Source: CALCNS01 sp964425745
GTDB taxonomy: Bacteria > Bacillota > JAAYKD01
Assembly (NCBI GenBank): GCA_964425745.1
Contig: CAYRNW010000033.1
Coordinates: forward strand, 1-24,303
Reading direction: 5' to 3'
Length of the DNA: 24,303 nt
Below the pieces are notes generated by a model. That model was not told where the DNA came from and made no database searches. It saw only the letters and a list, made by a program, of their open reading frames with translations. Position 1 is the first letter of the stretch; each line of letters begins with the position of its first letter. This document shows positions 8,601 through 15,460 of the stretch, piece by piece. A program made the translations under genes and the position numbers.

Positions 8601-9020
8601 CTCCTTGATTTGATCGTCATATTGATCCAAGCGTTTTCGCGCATTGGGGTTATGGTTTCCACTGATAACAAGCGATCTCTGACCGGTTTTTTGACTGAAC
8701 TCCCAAAGACTAACATCATGGGTATCGAAATCTCTCTCGATTTTATACTGCGTAACCTTCGACGTAAAAGTTAGCTCGCCATAACAGCGTCTGGGTCGAT
8801 TCCAGTTACGAAAACGTTCCAGGCTAAAATTATTGCTACTTTTCTGGCTATGAGTCAAACCATAAATCACAGCTGCTATCCCAGCCGCCATGGTTGATTT
8901 GCCGGTTTCATTGTTAGCCGTATATACATTGATTCCATCACTAAAGTTAAACTCCACCGCTTCCTCATAAGGTCCGAAACCTTCCAACAGTAATTTATCG
9001 AAGGTGATTGTGCTGTTCAT
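5697..9020 (-). CDS. SbcC/YhaN-like SMC-type ATPase with internal membrane segments
   Basis: This 1107-residue ATPase has an SMC/Rad50-like layout. The N-terminal Walker A is TANNETGKST (about residues 34-43). It is followed by long Gln/Leu/Lys/Glu-rich coiled coil, a central pair of hydrophobic helices (about 521-539 and 549-564), and a second coiled coil. The C-terminal signature LSQLSKGARDQIYLAVRFA (about 1020) leads to Walker B LPMILDDSF and an LLAHD switch. The central hydrophobic hairpin replaces the zinc hook of classical SbcC and is the YhaN type. I chose ATG 9020, 9 bp after GGAGG; the ATG at 9026 is only 3-4 bp from that site. The start overlaps the sbcD stop region, so the two are probably translationally coupled. 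The pair would process DNA ends or hairpins. Confidence 0.87.
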   Translation of the reverse strand: MNSTITFDKLLLEGFGPYEEAVEFNFSDGINVYTANNETGKSTMAAGIAAVIYGLTHSQKSSNNFSLERFRNWNRPRRCYGELTFTSKVTQYKIERDFDTHDVSLWEFSQKTGQRSLVISGNHNPNARKRLDQYDDQIKELFGIATQELFFDTFFVVQPLPESDKISQDLQEMISGNTGVSFQEAVLFLEESVKRLTKFTGQKGLNVSARNMVKDGKIEQMDEEISALKKKLRESTSTADSLQDLQNQVTKLNSALLVKKQELKQKQNTLLAWNEWKLLRDRYDDEYMDRDNFERDRIAIDNLNKQIQEEQDVINRKYAAFLNAPKEIENDLVHLAQIGKSLAELQEKVKQAEKNYSALLAEDESIKIKLQDYENLSALGQDPPSTLRNLKRIAQTTTEAWSQYLNRLSQKSDIEQLLEQKYAVFQNASEHELEYAKNVDLKKMALDTEYNRAELEYNQLRQTQNNFELERVSFEQRFVDVASAANLDPDDFMLKSALIKNKRDFERQLDIDIKKPAKSPVMLALGVGLVLAVIAYFAMASFENSIRFPGTGAAFLLGVVLIFAIGSRRNQNADNQSSAMKEQLQNIISQMAALDQKLGQYAKLDESALIQMSVRLKNYLEEKERLNRLMPTNSESRLELLANNLRGVEKKRQEFTNSVQKYLSIFPNVSDALVQWREHKANLDRLNDDLHQYVFNQFGLSTLDIREILMRDASLAEPLQELSSFITAFGKVTTGYGAHSISVFMSQFDSLFNNWWDKQINLAQDYVILRDSRKNLVVRIESEKKTWDDYLQTFRDKEVDNEQLLNRYANILLKYDQDSEEALAKYREFKSINQRISNSKKTIELIITNHNCASEEEFLKRLKMQNDKTQIAFQKWENFIDSHPGLPSTNDSGDLEKTKKSMDNLEKSIKELENEVADLESQENNGIRMLARLEGGHVVNIAAEELVVKDLEQKKANLEFTAQALAIAHQELKEAVSDYKRSYHTRLQEQISEYCREIAPQKKRGVILDSNFNMTVSEDGRPVKLSQLSKGARDQIYLAVRFAIADLLAEEYTLPMILDDSFTTSDLERLQSMKQIIDSEARNRQFILLAHDPNYADWGSPVEIGKV

Positions 9021-9022
9021 AA

Positions 9023-10144
9023 TCATTTCCCTCCTTCCAACGCTTGTAAACCTTTGAGCAAGGCGTTTTCCAAAAGTTTTCGTTCCTTTTCATCGTCAAT
9101 GTCCTCAATTCTCAACTTCATTCGTCGTACAAAATAGCCACGTATGGTCTGCTCCGAAGCTATATTCTCCAAGTAGCGATCAGAGTAGAAGTCGCTCTCG
9201 TTTAGAAGTTCCAAATAAAAGAAATTTCTTTCCAACATTTGAATTAAAAGCTCTTCATCAATCTCAAATTGAGGAACACCATGCAAAACCAAGGTCGCAA
9301 TCAGATTTGGATTATTATGTTTTTGCAGCTCCGCCAATAAATGTTCAGAATCATTGAAAAGAGAAGCATCGACTTCGATTTTCTTGTATTCTCGAACGTC
9401 GACCGGTACTTTTTCTACCTTTACCATACTGCCATTCCACTCTACCACGGTGAAAAACCCGGTCCCTGCATCGGTAGAACTTTTAAACCCTATGCTCCCC
9501 GGATAGACCGCTTTCCCCCACCCCACTTGTTTTTCGGTAAATTGATGGATATGCCCTAACGCAATATAATCATACTTCGCAGAAGCAAGCACATTGGAGA
9601 AAAGTGGCAAGCTGCGATCAGAAACTTCCCAATCCAGGGAACCATGAAAAGCGCCGATATGGAATCCGTCTTCACCATTATATGGGAAACTTGCTATGGC
9701 ATACGGTTTGGTCAAACCACCGGTATAAGCCAGGGAATAGAAATGAACGAGGGTGTCATGAATCGTGACCGAAAAACAATGCTCCGGCATAGGATTAGTT
9801 ATGAGGAAACCCGGCCAGTTCTTCCCATACTCCCTGTAGACAGAATTATGATACGTAATTTCATCGTGGTTTCCTGGGACCGTTACACACAACTTGTTAC
9901 TCTGTATCAACCGATTCATTTGGCGCAGGGTCTCTCGAATAAGCGCTTCTTCGGGGTTATATTTCTCAAAAAGATCCCCCACGATGATTACACCATCTAT
10001 TTTGCTTCCCGGTTGCAGGGCAAAATCCACGGCTTTTTCAAGAATTTTGTCCCGCTCTTTACGTAAAATTCTGCTTTTATCATCGGGCATAGTCCTGGAT
10101 TCCCAACCAAGATGGAGATCGGCCAAGTGTAGCAAACGTATCAT
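9023..10144 (-). CDS. SbcD/YhaO-like DNA repair exonuclease (metallophosphoesterase)
   Basis: This 373-residue calcineurin-like phosphoesterase has the full Mre11/SbcD metal-ligand set: D9 and H11 (LADLHLG), D57 (VGDLFE), N92 and H93 (PGNHDE), H167 (GAFHGS), and H198 and H200 (ALGHIHQ). The C-terminal 130 residues form the capping region expected to contact the ATPase partner. The ATG at 10144 is preceded by AGGAGG at 8 bp. The gene abuts the SbcC/YhaN-like gene with overlapping stop and start, so the two form a nuclease-ATPase complex by analogy with SbcCD and Mre11-Rad50. Predicted activity is Mn-dependent 3'-5' exonuclease and hairpin endonuclease. All catalytic residues are present and the length is normal for YhaO-type proteins. 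Confidence 0.9.
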   Translation of the reverse strand: MIRLLHLADLHLGWESRTMPDDKSRILRKERDKILEKAVDFALQPGSKIDGVIIVGDLFEKYNPEEALIRETLRQMNRLIQSNKLCVTVPGNHDEITYHNSVYREYGKNWPGFLITNPMPEHCFSVTIHDTLVHFYSLAYTGGLTKPYAIASFPYNGEDGFHIGAFHGSLDWEVSDRSLPLFSNVLASAKYDYIALGHIHQFTEKQVGWGKAVYPGSIGFKSSTDAGTGFFTVVEWNGSMVKVEKVPVDVREYKKIEVDASLFNDSEHLLAELQKHNNPNLIATLVLHGVPQFEIDEELLIQMLERNFFYLELLNESDFYSDRYLENIASEQTIRGYFVRRMKLRIEDIDDEKERKLLENALLKGLQALEGGK

Positions 10145-10183
10145 GTCTTTTCCTCCTACAAGAGTAATTTAATATAGGTGCGA

Positions 10184-10354
10184 CTAGTCTTCGTAATCAG
10201 ATAAATCAAATCCAGCTTGTTCCGCTAAACGAATGAGTTCTTTGTCCGAAGCTCTCTCAATATCAACCAGTTTCATCATTGCCATTGGTAAACCAGAATA
10301 AATAGCAGTTCCGTAATAATCCTTTAGTGCTTCTCTTAATCTCTTGTAATTCAT
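10184..10354 (-). CDS. Small hypothetical protein (56 aa)
   Basis: ATG 10354 is preceded by GGAAGGGG at suitable spacing and opens a 56-codon frame ending at TAG 10184. The protein begins MNYKRLREALKDYYGTAIYS and continues with MAMMKLVDIERASDKELIR, ending LAEQAGFDLSDYED. It is helical and acidic at the C-terminus, with no transmembrane segment. It lies 39 bp upstream of sbcD and 23 bp downstream of another small ORF, all on the minus strand, so it could be part of the DUF4132-sbcDC transcript. I recognise no family. The good ribosome binding site and natural-looking composition support it being real. Confidence 0.65.
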   Translation of the reverse strand: MNYKRLREALKDYYGTAIYSGLPMAMMKLVDIERASDKELIRLAEQAGFDLSDYED

Positions 10355-10377
10355 CTTCTTAGCCCCTTCCTCTTTTA

Positions 10378-10533
10378 TTAGATTTTGAGGACAATTCGTT
10401 CAATATCCACAATTGGTAAGTAATTACCATTGGTCATCTCAAGTTCTTTTTGAATGACGTCTAAACGAAATGACTTTGATTTTACATAGAATCGGTTTAA
10501 GAATTCATTCGAGAGTGAATTCCGAAAACTCAT
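10378..10533 (-). CDS. Possible small protein (51 aa) overlapping the DUF4132 gene
   Basis: An ATG at 10533 opens a 51-codon frame ending at TAA 10378. Its first 29 bases overlap the 3' end of the LRR/DUF4132 gene in a different frame. It begins MSFRNSLSNEFLNRFYVKS and ends NYLPIVDIERIVLKI. No clear ribosome binding site precedes the ATG, so translation would rely on coupling to the upstream gene. The segment VDIER recurs in the next small ORF (LVDIERAS), hinting at related modules. The family is unknown and the start is uncertain. Confidence 0.4.
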   Translation of the reverse strand: MSFRNSLSNEFLNRFYVKSKSFRLDVIQKELEMTNGNYLPIVDIERIVLKI

Positions 10534-12763
10534 CATATTGGGGAAACATATTATTCTTATAGGCTAATAAGGCAGCCGTTAACTGAGCAGCATTGCTTTC
10601 TATTGCTATCCTAAGGAACTCGGTGATTTGGTGTGCATTATAACGATTCATGATATTCATAACAAGCGCATCATCTTTACGTATGCGATCCCATATCGTC
10701 CATTGATCGAATAAGTAAACAAGATGATTTACTTGACGAGTATACTTTTCAAACGCGAACTTACCAAGGGTGAAAGTTCCAACACCAACATTGAAAACTG
10801 GAGATTCTGTAACTTGATGTTCCAGTGTACAATCTTTGAGCGTAAACTCAATTTCTGCTCGATATTCGAATCCTTCAAAATAAATCCCGTGTTTTTGAGC
10901 ATTCTGCACACAGCGCCAAAATATAGTGCAACCGTCATAGCGGTCAGGTTTAACATCTTCTGGTAAGAAAGCGGGTTCCCATATCTGTTCGAAGGGTTGT
11001 TTGATTTTGTGTTTGAGAAAATACTCCTGCCATGCCTGAATTTCGTCAAGACTCATTTCTATGGGATGGGCTACACTTATAGTTTCTCGATTATTTATAA
11101 CGTATTCTTTGCCGTCATGAGATATACAACTAGTATTAGTTAGAATGAAAGATTTTTGGCTCTGACTCCAAACTAATAAACGAGCTACCCTGCGCAACAA
11201 AGGATTTTTTAGGTATAACTCTTTCCATTCCTTCACCTTTGTTTCTTTGCCGTTTAAGAACTCTGAAAACAACCTTTCAACTCGCTTTTTCACAATGCTC
11301 TTCGCAAAAAATTTCATCTCTGTGAAATCTTCGTTAGCATCCTTATACTTATCTGGATTTGCTCCCCTTTTCGGTAGGGATCTGGCAGGCTTAGAAGAAC
11401 CTGGAACCAAAATCAAGAAGGTGAGATCGTCTTGCAGTTGAGCCGCAACAATTATATTACCCAAATCATAGGTTTTTGTTCCGTTTTCATCCAGACCTAT
11501 ATCGGTTAGGTACTTGTCACGTATCGTGTCTACATCTTCTACACGGTACATCGCGTATTCCCATAAGTCGTTATTTCTCTCGGCAAACTTCAAAGCTGAA
11601 CGGGTAGTACTAAAAATGCAAGCGCTTCGAAAAGCACTATAAAGCGGGGAATGTTCATTCTTTTTTCCTGCATTCTCTTGTCGCAGCATCGTTAGTAACT
11701 CACTCATTAATTCTTCATCAGCATATTGACATATAGGTTTAGCCAGGCTGATTCGATTGATCTTTGAATTATCACTCCAGTTTTCCTTTGTCAGACTTCT
11801 AAGAGCATTTTGAAAACTATGTTGATCAATAATCGTTAGGAGTTCCGCTGCTCTTTCACTAACACCCGGTTCATGCCTATGATACTTATAAGAGAAATTA
11901 TCATGCTCGACAAGTAGAGCTGCTAGAACGATGCCCGGGGCAGTTTCACCGTCTTTATACAACAGCATTGGTAATTCATCTAAAGTCAATTCATACCGTT
12001 TTTTTAGATAATTTTTTACTTGAGGTTTTGTTAGATCTGAGTGCTTTAGAAAAGTGTTCAATATCTCATCCTTTGGACTCATCTCTTTATTTTTCTTATG
12101 ATTTGCTGTGAGTCTTAACGCCAGATTTTTTTGCTCAAGTAATTTTGCGCCTATTTGCTTACCACGTTGGTTACTGCTTAATTTGTTAAATAGGGAAATC
12201 AAGGGTTCATCGGAAATTAGATCTGAGTATGTTTCTATATAATAAGACAATGATTTCAAAACTGTTAAGTTTGACTTTTTATTAACATATTGTTCAAAAG
12301 CTTGGCATAAAGCATCAGCATTATTCGTATTAAGGCAGTCCAAATATGCCTTCTGCATAATTTTACTCTGGTGAGACAAGTAGATTGAAGCCTGTTGATT
12401 TGGTGATAACTTATCCCAGGTTTTTCTCTGAACGGCATAATTACAAACATCTCTGTCCTTCATATGTGGAATAAGATCCAATAGTTGTGCGAATAAACCA
12501 GCTGGAAGATTATCACCAAAGACTCCAGTCATGAATTCACATTTAGGATTTGACACAGTAAAACTAAGTAGATTTTTACAGGAACTAAAGGCCTTTGCTT
12601 CTACGCGAGTTACACTTATTGGCAAAGTTATTTCTTTCAACGCTTCACAACACCAAAAAGCTTCACTACCGATTACCTTAACATTACTCGGAATTATGAT
12701 ATCGGTAACCCCTGGTTCTTCTATATAATCCACAAGAACTCCATCTTTAATCACAAAGCCCAT
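10505..12763 (-). CDS. LRR_5-like / DUF4132 domain protein
   Basis: This is a 752-residue protein. The N-terminal 80 residues form a short BspA-type leucine-rich repeat section (DIIIPSNVKVIGSEAFWCC, then LKEITLPISVTRVEAKAF). A long helical region follows (about 85-430) that resembles degenerate HEAT/armadillo-like repeats. The C-terminal third (about 450-750) looks like DUF4132: a SLPKRG motif after a short beta region, a helical segment with RRVARLLVWSQ, and the terminal MFPQYDEFSEFTLE. DUF4132 occurs in E. coli MolR-type proteins and in WGR-domain fusions; its biochemical role is not established. The ATG at 12763 follows GGGAGAAG. It is the first of a run of minus-strand genes leading to sbcDC. 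A scaffold or sensor role is inference only. Confidence 0.72.
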   Translation of the reverse strand: MGFVIKDGVLVDYIEEPGVTDIIIPSNVKVIGSEAFWCCEALKEITLPISVTRVEAKAFSSCKNLLSFTVSNPKCEFMTGVFGDNLPAGLFAQLLDLIPHMKDRDVCNYAVQRKTWDKLSPNQQASIYLSHQSKIMQKAYLDCLNTNNADALCQAFEQYVNKKSNLTVLKSLSYYIETYSDLISDEPLISLFNKLSSNQRGKQIGAKLLEQKNLALRLTANHKKNKEMSPKDEILNTFLKHSDLTKPQVKNYLKKRYELTLDELPMLLYKDGETAPGIVLAALLVEHDNFSYKYHRHEPGVSERAAELLTIIDQHSFQNALRSLTKENWSDNSKINRISLAKPICQYADEELMSELLTMLRQENAGKKNEHSPLYSAFRSACIFSTTRSALKFAERNNDLWEYAMYRVEDVDTIRDKYLTDIGLDENGTKTYDLGNIIVAAQLQDDLTFLILVPGSSKPARSLPKRGANPDKYKDANEDFTEMKFFAKSIVKKRVERLFSEFLNGKETKVKEWKELYLKNPLLRRVARLLVWSQSQKSFILTNTSCISHDGKEYVINNRETISVAHPIEMSLDEIQAWQEYFLKHKIKQPFEQIWEPAFLPEDVKPDRYDGCTIFWRCVQNAQKHGIYFEGFEYRAEIEFTLKDCTLEHQVTESPVFNVGVGTFTLGKFAFEKYTRQVNHLVYLFDQWTIWDRIRKDDALVMNIMNRYNAHQITEFLRIAIESNAAQLTAALLAYKNNMFPQYDEFSEFTLE

Positions 12764-12777
12764 AATCGCTTCTCCCT

Positions 12778-13098
12778 TTACTCAAATTCCATTTTTTCAA
12801 GTTCCAGAATGATTTTCTGTTGACTCTCGTAAAAGAGTGAATCTCATAAGTGCTGACCATCCCCCGAGATACGTTTCAAGTGGCCCATATTTTAACCTGT
12901 TTTTAACCTTGTCTATGAATCGTATGTGGAATAATAAGATGTTACTGAGAGGTTAAGAATATTTGAGGCAAGCTAACAAATCTATGAAGTTAGAAAATTC
13001 CCTCATGAAAGTTCTAAATTGACCCATAATTCGCAATCTGGAAGTCTACTTCTGAGATTTTGCTCAATCTCCAAGAGAGTCAAAGGTACGTTGTGCAT
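12778..13098 (-). pseudogene. Decayed coding remnant(s) of unknown family
   Basis: A strong ribosome binding site (GAGGAGG) precedes ATG 13098, which opens only 31 codons (MHNVPLTLLEIEQNLRSRLP onward) before TGA. Further downstream one frame reads KNRLKYGPLETYLGGWSAL and continues to MRFTL. A neighbouring frame then gives YESQQKIILELEKMEFE, ending at TAA 12778, just before the start signals of the DUF4132 gene. The pattern of a good start, protein-like pieces in shifting frames and a natural stop suggests a small gene degraded by several indels. The family is not recognised. Confidence 0.35.
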
Positions 13099-13310
13099 CA
13101 AGACACCTCCTCGGAAAATTTAGATGATATAAAAAAAGACACCAAAAAATCTTACGATATCTTTCGCAAGATTATTGACGTAAAAGCCTTTTCGAATTAT
13201 CAAACACACAAAGTACACCCCCATAGAGAAATTTCTATGATACTGACTGACTTCAGTTGAAAACAATTCTTTCAAAGATAGCTATACAAATTAATATTTA
13301 TTTTACTGAT

Positions 13311-13400
13311 TTAGTAAAATTTTTCATGTGTGGAGAATTGAGGGTCGCTAATCCAATGAACCTTTTTTAGGTCGTGGATGTTAATGGGTCTTTTGGTCAT
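13311..13400 (-). pseudogene. N-terminal remnant of an S9-type (prolyl oligopeptidase/acylaminoacyl-peptidase) gene
   Basis: ATG 13400 is preceded by a strong AAGGAGG and opens only 29 codons, beginning MTKRPINIHDLKKVHWISDP followed by QFSTHEKFY and TAA. The K-R-P-I ... DL-x-K-V-x-W-I-SDPQ-S start is the characteristic N-terminus of S9 dipeptidyl/acylaminoacyl peptidases, where it leads into SPDG and a beta-propeller. Everything after SDPQFS is lost. The original gene would have been about 600-700 codons, so a large deletion probably removed it, leaving its promoter and start. Confidence 0.6.
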
Positions 13401-13512
13401 GGTAGGAACCTCCTTGATAATGAATCACAAGGGCAAACTAGCTGTGTTATTATTAACAATTAAAGTGACTTAACCCTAGTTGTTGACTAACAAGAATAAA
13501 AACCTTCAAATT

Positions 13513-13544
13513 ATTATACTATCGTCTCCACCTAACTTTAACAA
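13513..13544 (-). promoter_or_regulatory. Candidate promoter with a long (20-bp) spacer, MerR-type geometry
   Basis: On the minus strand, TTGTTA (13544-13539) and TATAAT (13518-13513) are separated by 20 bp. Spacers of 19-20 bp are characteristic of promoters activated by MerR-family regulators, which twist the DNA to realign the boxes. It lies about 110 bp upstream of the S9 peptidase remnant and may be its original promoter. No MerR gene is in the window. The rest of 13401-13692 shows no gene. Confidence 0.35.
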
Positions 13545-13692
13545 CTTATATTGTTGAACTATATTTACTCGTGAATCAGCAGACTTCAAATTCATTTCAG
13601 AGATATTACCAATGTTTATATCTATACCATTAGAGAATAGAATTATATTTTTCGATATTCTGGATATATGCATTTTCATCGTTTACTCTTCT

Positions 13693-15402
13693 TCAAAGAA
13701 CCAGTTTATTTAGCAGTTCTTTCATTTCATCCTCAATGTCTTCGGGACCCATGACACTAAAAATCTTATTCATTGAGCAACTAGTCGCGTAAAAAACTTT
13801 TATCCATTCATTCAAGGCGTGCAAAAGATACTTTCCTGAAACAATGCTTAACTTACTGTTTAAATCCGTCCACCTAGAATTAACAAATTCAGCAGCTTGT
13901 TTTGCAGCAAAACCAACTGACATGCTTTTGTCTTCCTCCATTATTTTCGTAGTAATAGAATCAATAGTCATTTCTTTATGAATGTCGACAAATGCCTCCA
14001 AGGCGTTACTAAAATCCAAATAAGATAAATTTAAATCTTTTATTACTTTGTACAGGATTTTTGGTTTTAGCAAATAGTTCTCCAGCTCCGATTTCTCCCA
14101 AATGTGCAGCTGCAAATGATTTTCTTGTGCGTGTCTTTTTGCCTCTTCAATTCTACTCTTTGAATAGAAACCTCTATTTAGAATTGCATAACACATGAAT
14201 TGGCCATCGGAATTTTCATGAAACAATCTTGCAGCCCCATAAGCTTCATTTATCCTCGTTAAACCACCTAAAGGAAACGAAGGAACGGTTTCTACCGATG
14301 ATATTGCTTTAGGGAGCAGAATGTTATAAAACTGCTGAAGTATATGGATATCATCCCTCTCAGCAAATATACATTTGTTTGCGTTTCCTAACTTTGTAAG
14401 GGATAGGTTATAAGAACTTCCAATATCATTAACGATATTTTGAACTTCATTTATTTCGCTGGCATAGGTCATTTGCCTACTTTTCTTATCTATAGCGATA
14501 ATATTTCTCGGTGAGACATTAGAAATGATTTCAACAGAATGTGTTGCGATAACTACTTGTTTAAACATAGATTTGGCGATTTTGAGTAATTTTACTTGTA
14601 AATCCGGGTGCATATATACGTCAGGCTCATCCAAAATAATCGTCTCACTTTGCTTAGATTTGCAGATAAACCAGATGATTTGCAGCCACATTTGAATTCC
14701 GCTGCCCATCAATCCAATTTCGGCAGGGAATTTGGAATCTTCAATAAATAAACTAATATAATCGCTTGCTGCTGGTTCATAAACTAATTCTTTAACCCTA
14801 AGCCCGAGCCAAGTATCTTCTGCTAACTTCTTGAAGTCTGCAAAAATCTCATTACTTAGATACATCTCATTCCTAAAATGCCTTGAAGATAAGTACGTAT
14901 CAATATCTTCGACAACAGTTAACTCTCTCAACTTCCTTTCGTTTTCCTTTATCAATCCAATTTGAGGTAAAATACTTATCGTGGGTATATCAGCATCTTG
15001 TGCTTTATATCTGGATGAAATTAGCTTGTTGTCTGGATTGTATAACACTGCATAAGCAACATCCTGGTTCACGTAAATTACAAATTTCGTTCCATTCTCA
15101 AAAGTTGCTGTTACTTTTGCTACATCATCTTTGTAATAATATACTATTCCTCTTAAGTCAATTTTCAAACGTTCAACTGGTAACTTGAAACCCTTCATAC
15201 TCCTCGTTAATCCGAGTGTAAAAGGAGGTTCAATATAAGTTGAATTCTTACATTTTTTTGTGGCCATAGCTACCAGTCGTAAAGCTTCAATAAAGCTGGA
15301 CTTACCGGCATTGTTTTTACCAACGATAATCACACAATCGCGCATTAGCATCTTTGTTTTCTCAAAGCACCTATAATTCTCAATTTCGATCTTTTTTAGC
15401 AT
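13693..15402 (-). CDS. OLD-like AAA ATPase with degenerate TOPRIM-like C-terminus
   Basis: This is a 569-residue ABC/OLD-type ATPase. Walker A is GKNNAGKSS (residues 28-36), a signature-like segment MGSGIQMWLQIIW precedes Walker B (IILDEPDVYMHPD, about 250-262), and the switch is ATHSVEII. The second half has the position and context of a TOPRIM nuclease domain: a conserved-type Glu348 in CIFAERDD, then a hydrophobic strand, then ELENYLLKP. However, the expected L-D-x-D strand reads L408-N-R-G-F412, so both metal-binding Asp are absent. The ATG at 15402 follows CGAGGT, 58 bp downstream of the helicase stop, so it could be a third gene of the Druantia-like operon. It may act as an ATP-driven sensor or DNA-binding protein rather than a nuclease. 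Confidence 0.82.
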   Translation of the reverse strand: MLKKIEIENYRCFEKTKMLMRDCVIIVGKNNAGKSSFIEALRLVAMATKKCKNSTYIEPPFTLGLTRSMKGFKLPVERLKIDLRGIVYYYKDDVAKVTATFENGTKFVIYVNQDVAYAVLYNPDNKLISSRYKAQDADIPTISILPQIGLIKENERKLRELTVVEDIDTYLSSRHFRNEMYLSNEIFADFKKLAEDTWLGLRVKELVYEPAASDYISLFIEDSKFPAEIGLMGSGIQMWLQIIWFICKSKQSETIILDEPDVYMHPDLQVKLLKIAKSMFKQVVIATHSVEIISNVSPRNIIAIDKKSRQMTYASEINEVQNIVNDIGSSYNLSLTKLGNANKCIFAERDDIHILQQFYNILLPKAISSVETVPSFPLGGLTRINEAYGAARLFHENSDGQFMCYAILNRGFYSKSRIEEAKRHAQENHLQLHIWEKSELENYLLKPKILYKVIKDLNLSYLDFSNALEAFVDIHKEMTIDSITTKIMEEDKSMSVGFAAKQAAEFVNSRWTDLNSKLSIVSGKYLLHALNEWIKVFYATSCSMNKIFSVMGPEDIEDEMKELLNKLVL

Positions 15403-15460
15403 AACATACCTCGATATTCAAAAATCCCAATCCTCGAAAGCAACAAAATCCCTGTAATTA

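Noticed and set aside
9644..10066. Plus-strand 140-codon open frame within the SbcD-like gene
   Set aside because: It is antisense to a gene with all metal ligands conserved and has no ribosome binding site.
13060..13260. Plus-strand 66-codon open frame in the gap before the ATPase gene
   Set aside because: There is no ribosome binding site, the composition is unlike a protein, and it lies antisense to a minus-strand start with a strong GAGGAGG site.
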